Shown here piece after piece: positions 1 to 9,239 of a stretch of 64,000 bases of DNA. The DNA is taken from the NCBI GenBank assembly GCA_963784195.1, contig CAWARA010000031.1, forward strand, positions 248,001 to 312,000. Direction: 5' to 3'. A program made the position numbers and the translations under genes. Source of the DNA: CAVQAH01 sp963784195. GTDB taxonomy: Bacteria > Acidobacteriota > Vicinamibacteria > Vicinamibacterales > 2-12-FULL-66-21. Below the pieces are notes generated by a model. The model worked only from the letters and a program-made list of their open reading frames with translations, was not told the origin of the DNA and made no database searches. The number at the start of each line of letters is the position of its first letter. Within the stretch, counting starts at the first letter, position 1.

Positions 1-1220
1 AAGCGCTGGCGAGAAACCTGACGGCCGTCAAGCTGCTGATCACCAACATTCAGGCCGACGCGGAGATCACCGGCAGCAGCGCCGTCGACATCATCGACCG
101 CGCCGTGTTCTATCTCAAGGAGAAGGGCGCGCTCGCGTCGATCGCGACGCCGTGTCTGATCACCCACTATCTGGTCAACGATCCGCAGGGGACAGCGAAC
201 GAGACGCCCTACGTGCCGCTTGGAACGCTCGAGTCGCTCGAAGATCCGCGTCTCGTGCGGGTGGCCAACTACGAAGAGGGCATGACAGGCCGGCATGACG
301 CGACCAAGATCCTCGGCCCCTTCGTCGAGTCATTCCTGGCGCGCTGGAACGTCACGAAGAAGGTTGCGATTTATCTGTACGACGCGGACACGACCACCAA
401 GGTCGTGCAGAGCATTCTCGAGATGCTGCGCGCCGGCATCCGCGACCTGCCGCTCGACCTGACGATCCTCCACGACGGTCCGGCGGATCTCGATCCGCGC
501 TTCGTGGGCGACCTTGGATGCGCTGTGCGCCGCCTGGAAGGCAACGAGGTCGAACGCGACACGGCGCTCCGCCGGGCCCTGGAGCAGCAGGCCTTCGACT
601 ACGTGATGCTCTTCGAGTCGTCGGGCATGTACAACGGCGAGGATGCGGCCAACCTTGCGTCACATCTGACGTCGGGGCGGCTCGACGCGATCTGGGGCAG
701 CCGCCGGCTGTCGGTTCGCGACATTCAGGCGTCGTATCGGCTGCGCTATCGCCATCGCGCCCTGCTGGGGGCCGTCAGTTATGCCGGCAGCCACGTGCTG
801 AGCCTGTTGTATCTCGCCCTGTATGGCAGATACGTGTCGGATACCTTGTCGGCCGCGCGCGCGGTGCGTGTAGGCGATGCGCTGCGTGTGCCTGTTCCGC
901 TCACCGACAAGCTGGCGAATCAGCATCTCCTGTCGCTGTTGCTGCGCAGGAAGGCCGAGATGTTCGAGGTGCCGGTGCAGTTCTTCGCGATCTCTCCGGA
1001 TCAGGTGCGCCGCACGAGCGCATGGGATGGCCTCCGCGCTATCGGTGCGGTACTCGAAGGACGCGTGCAGCGGATGGATGGGGCGCCGGGTGGGCGTGCT
1101 CCAAATAACCCCTTTGCTGATTCGGGCACGCCCGACCTTAAGGTCGGGCCTACAGGTGTCTCCTCGCCGGCGGTCGGGCAGCGGGTCGAAACGACGCGGG
1201 TCGGACCGCAGGGGAGCTGA
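1..1220 (+). CDS. Glycosyltransferase-like protein, 5' end cut by the window
   Basis: The reading frame is open from the left edge, so the N-terminus is missing. An internal GTG at 105 is only the first start codon visible. The middle and C-terminal parts resemble GT-A glycosyltransferases of the dolichol-phosphate-mannose synthase type: a Rossmann-like stretch (VAIYLYDADTTTKVV), an acidic region and a WGSRRL motif, followed by a hydrophobic segment (GSHVLSLLYLALYGR). I do not recognise the first ~100 residues. A nucleotidyltransferase and a GT2 follow directly, suggesting one glycan operon. The last ~35 residues are low-complexity and run through a palindromic repeat at 1130-1149, so the C-terminus may have been extended by repeat insertion. 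The family call is an inference from motif resemblance. Confidence 0.55.
   Translation, partial: ALARNLTAVKLLITNIQADAEITGSSAVDIIDRAVFYLKEKGALASIATPCLITHYLVNDPQGTANETPYVPLGTLESLEDPRLVRVANYEEGMTGRHDATKILGPFVESFLARWNVTKKVAIYLYDADTTTKVVQSILEMLRAGIRDLPLDLTILHDGPADLDPRFVGDLGCAVRRLEGNEVERDTALRRALEQQAFDYVMLFESSGMYNGEDAANLASHLTSGRLDAIWGSRRLSVRDIQASYRLRYRHRALLGAVSYAGSHVLSLLYLALYGRYVSDTLSAARAVRVGDALRVPVPLTDKLANQHLLSLLLRRKAEMFEVPVQFFAISPDQVRRTSAWDGLRAIGAVLEGRVQRMDGAPGGRAPNNPFADSGTPDLKVGPTGVSSPAVGQRVETTRVGPQGS
1130..1149. repeat. Perfect palindrome within the 3' end of the first gene
   Basis: The 20-base palindrome gcccgaccttaaggtcgggc is followed by ctaca. It has the same layout as the GTCCGGCTAAAGCCGGAC elements elsewhere in the window: two GC-rich arms around a short AT centre, next to a tac/cta tag. 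It is translated as PDLKVG near the C-terminus of the upstream protein. Confidence 0.7.
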
Positions 1221-1225
1221 CGCGG

Positions 1226-1975
1226 TTGGAGCGTCTTCTCATCGTGCCGGCGGCGGGCACCGGCTCGCGGCTGAAATCGACACTTCCCAAGCTGCTCGTT
1301 CCGGTTGCCGGCAGGGCCATGATCGATCACGTGCTCGCGCTGTATGCCGGCATTGCGACGCGGGCCGCGATCGTCGTCCAGCCTTCCGCGCTGGCGAGTG
1401 TCCGGCAGCACCTCGAAACAGCGCCGATGCCGGTGGAGTTGTTCGTCCAGCCGGCACCCACCGGCATGCTCGACGCGATCCAGCTCGCGCGGCCGGCTGT
1501 CGAACGCGTTCGGCCGCGACGGGTGTGGATCACCTGGTGCGACCAGATTGCGCTGCATCCGGCGACGATCGCCGCACTCGCGCGGGCTGATGATGCAGTT
1601 CCGGATCCGCCGCTCGCATTACCGACATGCCGGCGATCCGATCCCTACGTGCACCTCGATCGCGACGGCGATCGGATCACCCGGGTGCGTCATCGCCGCG
1701 AGGGCGACCAGATGCCTGACATCGGCGAGACGGACGCGGGCCTTTTCGATCTGTCTCTTGGTGCGTACCTCCACGACCTGCCGTCGTACGCCGCGTCCCC
1801 GGAGATCGGGGCAAAGACCGGCGAGCGCAATTTCGTCCCCTTCGTATCCTGGATGTCGGCCCGTGGCCCCGTCGTCACGGTCGCCTGTTCGAGCCCCGAG
1901 GAAGCGGTCGGCGTGAACACGCCTGACGAGCTGGAGCGGATCGAGGCGCATCTGCGCGCCCGTGCGTCGCGCTGA
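1226..1975 (+). CDS. Sugar-phosphate nucleotidyltransferase (NTP_transferase family)
   Basis: The 249-residue protein starts at TTG with GGGGAG about nine bases upstream. The N-terminus has the nucleotidyltransferase signature: PAAGTGSRLKSTLPKLLVPV matches the GxGxRL...PK pattern that binds the NTP, followed by AMIDHVL. A WCDQI stretch near residue 110 corresponds to the metal-binding D region. Such enzymes activate a sugar phosphate as an NDP-sugar; the sugar and base cannot be read from sequence. It follows the upstream GT-like gene by five bases and overlaps the next GT2 gene by one base (TGATG), so the three are probably cotranscribed. Confidence 0.8.
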   Translation: MERLLIVPAAGTGSRLKSTLPKLLVPVAGRAMIDHVLALYAGIATRAAIVVQPSALASVRQHLETAPMPVELFVQPAPTGMLDAIQLARPAVERVRPRRVWITWCDQIALHPATIAALARADDAVPDPPLALPTCRRSDPYVHLDRDGDRITRVRHRREGDQMPDIGETDAGLFDLSLGAYLHDLPSYAASPEIGAKTGERNFVPFVSWMSARGPVVTVACSSPEEAVGVNTPDELERIEAHLRARASR

Positions 1976-2673
1976 TGGGCCGTCGAACGCTGTCGATCGT
2001 CATTCCCGCTTACAACGAAGAACGCTTCATCGGCGGGCTACTCGAGCAGATCGCCGCCGTCGATCTCGATCAGCTCGACGTCGGCAAGCAGGTCATCGTG
2101 GTGGACGACTGTTCACGGGACAGGACCGCCGAGATCGTGTCGGGATTCGCGAACGTTCGGCTCGAACGTCTGCCCACGAATAGCGGAAAGGGCCGGGCCG
2201 TGAGGACAGGTATGGCGCTCGCGACCGGTGATTTCCTCATCATTCAGGACGCCGATCTCGAGTACGACCCGCAGGACTACGTGCCGATGATGCAGGCCCT
2301 CCTCGACGGTCGCGGAGACGTCGTCTATGGAAGCCGTTATCTGGGGCGTGGACGACACAACAACCAGTCGCTCACCGCCTACCTCGGCGGCCGGAGCCTC
2401 AGCTACGTCGCGCTCGCGTGCACAGGCACCTACCTCACCGACACGGTCACCGCGCTGAAGCTGTTTCCCCGCGACATGCTGATGTCTCTGACGCTCACCA
2501 CGAGCGGCTTCGAGCTCGATCACGAGATCACCGCCAAGGTCTGCGCTCGGGGCCTGCGGATCGTCGAGGTGCCGGTCCGTTACTATCCGCGGTCCCGCGC
2601 AGAGGGAAAAAAGATCGGGATGAAGGACTGGTTCATCGGCTGCAGGACGTTCTTCCGATTCAGGAATGGTTAA
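1975..2673 (+). CDS. Family 2 glycosyltransferase, DPM1-like
   Basis: The 232-residue protein is a GT-A enzyme. SIVIPAYNEERFIGGLL opens the fold, VVDDCSRDRTAEI is the first nucleotide-sugar binding Asp region, IIQDADLEYDP is the DxD metal motif, and YGSRYLGRGR lies where DPM1-type enzymes have GSR. There is no C-terminal membrane domain, so it resembles the soluble polyprenyl-phosphate mannosyl/glucosyl transferases that load a sugar onto a lipid carrier. The start ATG overlaps the stop of the nucleotidyltransferase. The GT-C type membrane proteins nearby could use a lipid-linked sugar product; this link is inference. Confidence 0.88.
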   Translation: MGRRTLSIVIPAYNEERFIGGLLEQIAAVDLDQLDVGKQVIVVDDCSRDRTAEIVSGFANVRLERLPTNSGKGRAVRTGMALATGDFLIIQDADLEYDPQDYVPMMQALLDGRGDVVYGSRYLGRGRHNNQSLTAYLGGRSLSYVALACTGTYLTDTVTALKLFPRDMLMSLTLTTSGFELDHEITAKVCARGLRIVEVPVRYYPRSRAEGKKIGMKDWFIGCRTFFRFRNG

Positions 2674-2879
2674 ACGGTTTCTGGGAGATTCGAGGTTTAG
2701 CGCGTCCGACGTTTGTTTCTGATCGAACCGCCAGCTGCGACGCTCAAAAGAGATCAGGAGATCAAGAGGCAGAGACGTCATAAGTTCTCGTGATCTCCGT
2801 TATGCACTCGTGTTCCGGCGCCGCGCAGCGATCAACGAGCGGAGGCGCCAATCAGAGACGTTGGGGTGGGCGACGTTGA

Positions 2880-4889
2880 TCACTTCACGCGATAGATGCT
2901 GACTTCCCGATTCGCAAACACCCGCTCGAATTTGTCCGGATGCGTGTCGAACTTCGCAAGATTCTCACCGTAGGCCGCACGGTCCTCCGGATCGACGTAG
3001 ATGTAGTCGATCCGCAAACGCCTGAGGATCCCCCAGGCCTCGTCGGCATTGGTTGTCGCAAAGGCGGTCCGTACGAGCTGCGAACGCTGCTCGTATTCCG
3101 GTAGCGGAAGCAGTGATATCGGCAGGCCGGCCGCCATGCGTCGTCCGGCAAACGACGGGATCAGCGTCCAGTGCTCGCGAGCGCGCACCATGGGTTCCAT
3201 CTGGACGACCGCGGTCGGCGGCGTGTGCGCTCGAAGCCAGCGGAACGCTTCCTGCTGCGCAGGTGTGACCCACAGCGTCCAGCGGAACTGCGGACCCGGA
3301 CGGCGGTTGCCGATGTCTTGCGCATTCCAGGTGTCGACGATCGTCGTCGGCGCTCCGACGATCAGAATCAGCATGGCGAGTACTGTCGCGGCGCGCGGAC
3401 CGATCTGTTCGAACGTGATGGCCAGCAGGATCGGAATGGAGACGAGCAGCACCTGGCCGGCACGAAATCCGACCCACGAAGCCTCGGATATCCGCACGAA
3501 GTAGAGGAGAAAGAGTCCGACGATGATGCCGGTGATGCCGATGATCACCGGCCGGCTGGCCACACCGCGCGCAAAGAGCAGGCCGGCGACCGCCGGCACC
3601 AGGATCGGCCCGAGCGACAACAGCAGCGTGACGATCGGCGAATGACGCGAGAACCCGTGGTAACCGAAATCGAGCGCCGAGCCTGCGCCATCCATGACGT
3701 GGCTGGCCGACCCCCACGCGACGGCCATCACGACCGGCAGCGCGGCGAGCCCGTGGACGGGAATGCGCCGCCACTGTCCGCGCTGGAAGACCGCGTCGAA
3801 CGCGACACACGAGCCGTAGATCGCCGAACAGACGGCGCCAAGCAGAGGGTTCATGGTCGTCGACAGTCCGAGGGCGATGCCTGCGCCGGCGATTGCCGGT
3901 ACGCGGGCGGTGACGCCGCCGGCCGACGCTACGAGCAATCCCACAAGTCCGAGCGCGATCGACGTCGTGTGTTGAGGCGTGTACCAGAGCGATCGCGGGA
4001 TGTTGTCAACCCGCAGCCCCCCGAAACGCCACGCCGTGATGGCATCGATGTTCGTGTCGAGCAGGTCTGTCAGCGGACGGCCCTGCCTCACGAGCGTGAC
4101 GATCTCGTAAATGCCCTCGGAGCTCGCGGCGACGATCGCCAGAACGACGGCAGCGGCTGCCGGCCATGGACTCGCGACAGCCGTTCGCACCAGCAGAAAC
4201 AAGGCGCCCACCATGAGAAGCCCTGCCAGCATCGCGTTGGTCTTGAGGCAGCGTTCCATGTCGCCCAATCCGCCGGGTGCGAGTCTCGCTGCGGACGCAG
4301 GCAACAGGAAATAGGTCCAGTAGTAGTTCATCGGCCGCGGAGTCATGTAGGGATTCCGCGGCGGCAACGCGAAGTTGCCGAGCTCGTAGGCGAGGGCGCT
4401 GTGCCACAGGAAGTCGGCCGTGAAGTAAGCGCGGTAGTAGCGGTTCCCAGTCTCGTCGGCCCGTCCAAGGTTGCGATACGGCGGCCCCATCAGCACCGGC
4501 ACGAGAACGAGCACCAGCAGAAGTGCCCTGGTGTCGGCGGCCCGCCACTCGGGCAGAAAGACGAACGGGCCACCGGAAAATCCTCGCGCGAGCAGCGTCG
4601 TGACAGCAAGCAGCAGCAGCCACGCAACGATGAACGTGAGCGTGGACGCGAGCCCCGAGACGATGACGAGCCACAGCGTGAGCTGTGTCAGGCCGTAGCC
4701 AATCAGGGCCCCTGATATCCAGCCGGCGGCATGACGTCGCCCGAACAGTGCAAAGCCCAGCGGAAGCCCGGGGGCGATCGCGAAGGCGAATAACGCCACG
4801 TAGGCGATCGACACCAGGCCCGCAGCCATCCAGAAGGACACCAGCGCGGCGCCGATTGCCAGAGCGGCAATCATACGGGTCGTCATCAT
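2880..4889 (-). CDS. Large polytopic membrane protein, probable GT-C type
   Basis: About 669 residues with many hydrophobic segments over the first ~500 residues and a soluble C-terminal ~150. A loop with YYRAYFTADFLWH and a later YYWTYF motif recalls GT-C/DUF2298-like membrane enzymes acting on polyprenyl-linked sugars. The C-terminal part (AFRWLRAHTPPTAVVQME) resembles the soluble tail of such proteins. I prefer the ATG at 4889 over the GTG at 4910 because its ATGA overlaps the upstream gene's stop by four bases, the usual translational coupling pattern. It is the last gene of the minus-strand run from 6998. The exact reaction is unknown. Confidence 0.6.
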   Translation of the reverse strand: MMTTRMIAALAIGAALVSFWMAAGLVSIAYVALFAFAIAPGLPLGFALFGRRHAAGWISGALIGYGLTQLTLWLVIVSGLASTLTFIVAWLLLLAVTTLLARGFSGGPFVFLPEWRAADTRALLLVLVLVPVLMGPPYRNLGRADETGNRYYRAYFTADFLWHSALAYELGNFALPPRNPYMTPRPMNYYWTYFLLPASAARLAPGGLGDMERCLKTNAMLAGLLMVGALFLLVRTAVASPWPAAAAVVLAIVAASSEGIYEIVTLVRQGRPLTDLLDTNIDAITAWRFGGLRVDNIPRSLWYTPQHTTSIALGLVGLLVASAGGVTARVPAIAGAGIALGLSTTMNPLLGAVCSAIYGSCVAFDAVFQRGQWRRIPVHGLAALPVVMAVAWGSASHVMDGAGSALDFGYHGFSRHSPIVTLLLSLGPILVPAVAGLLFARGVASRPVIIGITGIIVGLFLLYFVRISEASWVGFRAGQVLLVSIPILLAITFEQIGPRAATVLAMLILIVGAPTTIVDTWNAQDIGNRRPGPQFRWTLWVTPAQQEAFRWLRAHTPPTAVVQMEPMVRAREHWTLIPSFAGRRMAAGLPISLLPLPEYEQRSQLVRTAFATTNADEAWGILRRLRIDYIYVDPEDRAAYGENLAKFDTHPDKFERVFANREVSIYRVK

Positions 4890-5848
4890 GGCGTCCGGGG
4901 TCGACCCCACGCGTACAGCGCTGCGCCGGGCAGGTTTCCAACCAGACCGAGTGCGATGAACAGAATGGAGAGCGCGACGGCCTGGCTGGCGGGAACGTTG
5001 ACTTGCCCGAAGAGAGCGACGAACGCAAGCTGCCCGATGCCCAGCCCCAGAATCGTGACGGGTATCTGCATGACGAGCATCGCCAGCGGGATGAACACGA
5101 AATACAGGACCAACGGCACGTCCATCGAAAGCCCTCGGCCCAGGCAGTAAGCCTGGATGACGCGGAGGAACTGCACGCCGATCGATGCCGCCAGCACCTT
5201 GACCAGCTCGGTGCGGTGGTGCGCATATCGCCGGATCGCATCGCTCAGCGACAGCGCGACGCGCTGAAGCCTGGCTGCAGGCGCTCGGGATGCGAATGCC
5301 TGGGCCACTGATGCGGCGCGAGGGCTGAACACCGCAAACGCCACGACCGCGCAGCCTGCGAGGCCCAGGCCAAGCGTCAGCACCAGCCGCGCGTCGGTGA
5401 CGCGTTGTGGCACGAATGGCAGAACGGCGATCGCCAGCAGGACGATCGAAAGCACGCCAAGCACGCGGTCCATCAGCACCGATGCAGCTGACTCAGCAGG
5501 CCGCACCTCTTCGTTTGCCAGGCTGTAAGCGCGATAGATGTCGCCACCCACGCTCGGCAGGAACGAGCCAACGAACGTGCTGACGAAGAAGATGCGCAGG
5601 ACCGTCCGGAACGGCGGCCGAGATCCGGGTGTCAGCGCGCACAGCAGCTCGATCCACCGGTAGGCGTTCAGCGCCCGATCGACGAACACGAGCAGAATCG
5701 CCGCGGCCGCCCAGCGAAGGTCGAGTGCTCCAGCCGCCTTCAGGATCTCAGAGAGATTGGCGCGCCAGACGATGAACGCCGTCAGACCAACAGCGACGGC
5801 AATGCGAAGGGTACGTGGGAGAAAAGACGCGCGTGCCTTATCGGACAA
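4886..5848 (-). CDS. LPG-synthase-type membrane protein (UPF0104/YbhN-like)
   Basis: The 320-residue protein has about eight predicted membrane segments and family-typical stretches: RALNAYRWIELL, FVSTFVGSFLPSVGGDIYRAYSL near residue 115, and VTILGLGIGQLAF near the C-terminus. The family covers the membrane part of lysylphosphatidylglycerol synthases and related flippase-like proteins (UPF0104). There is no aminoacyl-transferase domain, so a lipid or glycolipid transport role is more likely than lysine transfer. It overlaps the radical SAM gene upstream by 11 bases and the membrane GT downstream by four. A second member lies at 12744-13758. Confidence 0.8.
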   Translation of the reverse strand: MSDKARASFLPRTLRIAVAVGLTAFIVWRANLSEILKAAGALDLRWAAAAILLVFVDRALNAYRWIELLCALTPGSRPPFRTVLRIFFVSTFVGSFLPSVGGDIYRAYSLANEEVRPAESAASVLMDRVLGVLSIVLLAIAVLPFVPQRVTDARLVLTLGLGLAGCAVVAFAVFSPRAASVAQAFASRAPAARLQRVALSLSDAIRRYAHHRTELVKVLAASIGVQFLRVIQAYCLGRGLSMDVPLVLYFVFIPLAMLVMQIPVTILGLGIGQLAFVALFGQVNVPASQAVALSILFIALGLVGNLPGAALYAWGRPRTP

Positions 5849-6998
5849 CCGGCAGGCTCTCGAGATGCCGCTGCGGATCGCGCTTGACCTGGTAAGCGCG
5901 CTTCAGGAACTTCGCGTAAGGAATGAACTGCTTCATCGCACCGACGTTGACCTGGCAGGGGCTCAGGCACGTGGGGCAGATCTCGGCCTTCAGGCGCTCG
6001 CGGTGCGCAAGATTCTTGACGTTGAAGTAGAGCGACTCGGCCGAATCGTCGAGCACGTTCCCGATCTTCTGGGAGTTCTCGCAGTAGTGCAGATCGCCGT
6101 AGGGATTGAGCAGCAGTCCCTGGCTCTGAAACGGGCAGGGCATCGTGCGGTGATAGCCGTTGGCGATCATGTCCGCGTAGTGCAGGTACATGAACGACTG
6201 GCCGCTGAGCACGGACTCTTCCTGGACGCGGTCCAGGAAGAACTTGCGCATGAACGCTTCCTCGCGCTGGCGGAACCCGATCTGCTCCTCGAGCTCCTTG
6301 TTGTGCAGCATCGCATCCGTGAAGCGGAGCATGTTGAACACGAGGTCGAGGTTCTTCGTCCGCGCCCAGGCCAGGATGTTCTCGGCATCCTCCAGGTTCG
6401 TCGCAAAAATCGTCGCCGCAAGGCCGAACTGGAAGTTGTCGTGCTTCGCCGCCAGGGCCTGCATCGCGTCGATCGTCTTGCACGCCTTGTCGAAGCCGCC
6501 TTTGACGGCGCGCACCTGGTTGTGAATGTCGCCGATCCCGTCGAGCGACACGCGGATGCTGATCAGGATGTCCTTGCTCGCGCAGAACTCCACGATCCGC
6601 GTCAGCATCGGGATGGCGCGATGCGGCGTCAGCCCCGTCGTGTTGATGCCAATCTTGCGCAGGCGCGGGAAATGACGATGGAACATCTCCACCATTTGCG
6701 GCAGGTCGTTCCTCGTGGTCGGTTCGCCACCGGAGATATTCAGGTTCTCGACCGCGCCCCAGAACGGGTCCGCGAGGACCGGCTCCAGCTGCGGGAGCGT
6801 CATATCGGACTTGCGATCGCCGAACTTCCAGTTGCTGCACATCGTGCACTTGGCGTCGCAGACCCAGGTGCAGTTGTAGATGAGAACCGTCGGCCGGATC
6901 GGGTGGAGCTTCGCGTTGACGAAGGTATTGACCAGGTCCCTGGGGACCCCGGCGGCGGCCTTGGCCAGGTACTGCAATCGGAAGGTCGATGTGGACAT
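5838..6998 (-). CDS. Radical SAM protein with SPASM-like C-terminus
   Basis: The 386-residue protein carries the radical SAM 4Fe-4S motif CDAKCTMC (CxxxCxxC) near residue 50. It is followed by the SAM-binding NISGGEPTTR (GGE motif) and the SIRVSLDGIGD strand. The C-terminus has further cysteines (MPCPFQSQG, LHYCENSQ, ICPTCLSPCQ), fitting an auxiliary cluster of the SPASM type. The substrate is not evident. Its position as first gene of a minus-strand run with a flippase-like protein and a membrane GT suggests modification of a lipid, sugar or peptide of the envelope. The ATG at 6998 opens the coding region directly downstream of the repeat near 7072. Confidence 0.85.
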   Translation of the reverse strand: MSTSTFRLQYLAKAAAGVPRDLVNTFVNAKLHPIRPTVLIYNCTWVCDAKCTMCSNWKFGDRKSDMTLPQLEPVLADPFWGAVENLNISGGEPTTRNDLPQMVEMFHRHFPRLRKIGINTTGLTPHRAIPMLTRIVEFCASKDILISIRVSLDGIGDIHNQVRAVKGGFDKACKTIDAMQALAAKHDNFQFGLAATIFATNLEDAENILAWARTKNLDLVFNMLRFTDAMLHNKELEEQIGFRQREEAFMRKFFLDRVQEESVLSGQSFMYLHYADMIANGYHRTMPCPFQSQGLLLNPYGDLHYCENSQKIGNVLDDSAESLYFNVKNLAHRERLKAEICPTCLSPCQVNVGAMKQFIPYAKFLKRAYQVKRDPQRHLESLPVVR

Positions 6999-7037
6999 TC
7001 GTAACCGTTCGCCGTCGCGCCGCCGCAGGACCTCGTC

Positions 7038-7095
7038 GTAGCGTCCGGACCTCCGTCGCGTCCGGTAGGCATCCGGCTTCAGCCGGACCCCACCG
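7038..7095. repeat. GTCCGGC-type palindromic repeat block
   Basis: The block contains gtagcgtccggac, a degenerate spacer and the palindrome tccggcttcagccgga (7072-7087). It lies in the gap between the radical SAM gene and the AftB-like gene. The core matches the copies at 21795, 39193, 39221 and 47513, including the gtag/ctac tags. Confidence 0.7.
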
Positions 7096-7168
7096 CTGAT
7101 GATACAACGAACCGCTGCAGGTTCAAAGCTTTGCGGTACTGTAAGTTACACGCGTTACTCCGCTACGC

Positions 7169-9221
7169 TTACTCGCCATCGGGACCACCCGCCGACGTGA
7201 GCTCGACCCGTTCGAGAACGATTGACGTCTTGCCGTCAATCCAGATCCGATACTCGAGGTGGCTGGTCGGTTCCGGAAGCACGAAATCGATTTCCGCCAG
7301 GAGCCGGGAGTCGGGCGCAATCTCGCCGGCGAGGATCTCTCTCTTCGCAAGCTGACGGTCACCAGCCCAGACGTCCACGAACCCGATCGGTCCGGCCGGA
7401 GGCGTGCCGTTGATGGCTCCAACCCAGCGGGCTCGATACGTTCCTACCTTCATCGGGATACCCGGACCGTATTGAAGATAGCCGGCACGGCCGACCGAGC
7501 GGATTGTGCCGGCCGCCACATCACGTTCCCCTGCGTCCGTGATGAACCGTTCGTTCGAGGCGCGAACCGACAGTGCGATTGGTCGCTTGCGATCGTAGCG
7601 GGCCGCGAACTGACGGCCCGCGCCCGCGTTGAAGTACCACACGCTCTTGAACCGCTGCGCCGAAAACAGTGGACCTCTCAGCACATCGTTGAGCCGATCG
7701 TAGTACTGGTGCAGCGCCGGATCGGCGAGCCGGTTGGTCCCGCTCTCCAGCGTCTCGAGATAGCCGTCCGGGATGTCTCGAAAGTAGTGACCGGCGTAGA
7801 ACTCGAAATACAGGCGCGGCGACACCGGCAACCGGGCGAGCAGCGGATCCGACAGGGCATTGCGATCGACGAGGTGTTTCTCGGGTCCCGCCGCCAGGCC
7901 GAAGAATCCGATGCTGCCCTGAACCGTGACCTTCTCCGGGCCGTTCCGGAAGCTGAGGCCTTCCCGAACCCACGTGTGATCCGGAAGCTCGTGGAACGGG
8001 CTGTAGCGGAACACGTTGGTGATCTGATGGTAGTGCCCGCGTTCGTCCTTGATGCCGTTCTGCGATCGCCACGGCCACGCGGCGTCATAGCTCGCCGTCG
8101 TTTTCACCGGAACGATCGGCATGAACAGGTTGTAGGCGAGCAGCGCCGCGCCGGCTAGCCCGCTGGTATTCGAGATTCCGCAGCACGTGCACGTTCGCCA
8201 TCACTGCGACCAGAAACGGCATCGCGAAGAATCGGCCGCTCATGAAGTCGCCGCCGACCGAGATCGTGTACGCCACATACAGGAGCGACGACGCCATCGC
8301 GGTGCGGAGAGCCATCGTCGAGCGCAACGCCAGGACGCTGGCGATTGCGACGGTGCCGAGCGTTACCGGATCAGCCCCGAAGCTGTTGATCAGGTAAGCA
8401 AAGCCTTGTCGATAGAGCAACGCTGACGGGATGCCGGTGGCGACCTTTGCGTAGTACGTGTTCGGAAGAGGGAAGCCGTAGTACACGGTTGCGAAGAGCA
8501 ACCAGGCGCCGGCAGGCAGTGCAAAGGCGATCACCAGCGGCGCGAGCCGTCCCTCACGTCGTCGCACGCATCGGAATGCCAGCCACGCCAGCGGGACCGC
8601 ATACAGCACGACACTGTCAATCCGGTTGACGAACGCGAGACCCGCAAGGAGTCCGAATCGGCGCAGGTCCCTGGTCGAGAGGGGGCCTTGACCGATCTCG
8701 AAGAAGCGGACGTAGAACAGCGCGAGCAGCAGGTAGCTGAGCGGATACTCGAGGCCCGAGCTCGTGTAGTCGACGAATGCCTTTGAGCTCATCAACCACA
8801 GAAAGGCGACCGCACCGCCGGCGACGTCACGCGCGCTCTTCACGACCGTCAGAATTGCCGCCAGGGCGAACCCATACGAGACGACGAGCGAGGTGAAGAA
8901 GAACTCCCGGGTCACCGCGTGAGCGGCGGTTATCACCAGAAACCACAGCGGGTGCGTATACGCCTGCACGCGCTCGCCCGGGTTGAACACCGGGCCATAG
9001 CCATGCAGCGCGTTCCACGCCACGCGGAACGTGATGTAGGCGTCGTCGCCGAGCCAGGCATTGGCGAGAAAGATGTACGTGAATGCGGCGGTGAGACAGA
9101 TGGTGACGAGTCGTCGAACCTGACGCGTCTCTATTGCGCCTTCGGAGACTCGCGGGGGAGGTGCGGGTGTCACGGACACGAAAGCGGCGGGCAGAAGGTC
9201 ATCCTGCCCGCCGCTGGTCAA
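7169..9221 (-). CDS. AftB/ZomB-like GT-C membrane glycosyltransferase (frameshifted)
   Basis: Two frames form one protein. The N-terminal part (9221 to about 8155) has many hydrophobic segments and the motif WLGDDAYITFRVAWN...FNPGERVQAYTHPLWF. This is characteristic of the family holding mycobacterial arabinofuranosyltransferase AftB and ZomB. The rest continues in another frame (about 8155 to 7169) as a soluble C-terminal domain. The out-of-frame sequence at the joint reads SGLAGAALLAYNLF, which restores a membrane helix, so a single-base indel at about 8155 is the simplest explanation. GT-C enzymes of this type use polyprenyl-phosphate sugars outside the membrane. The sugar is not predictable; arabinose should not be assumed. 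Confidence 0.7.
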
Positions 9222-9239
9222 ACACGTATCGAGTGGACG

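Noticed and set aside
3171..4715. 514-residue ORF on the plus strand
   Set aside because: It is antisense to the membrane protein gene, lacks any domain pattern and has the high Arg/Asp/Gln composition usual for shadows of hydrophobic GC-rich genes.
5757..7004. 415-residue ORF on the plus strand
   Set aside because: It is antisense to the radical SAM gene, whose CxxxCxxC and other motifs are convincing.
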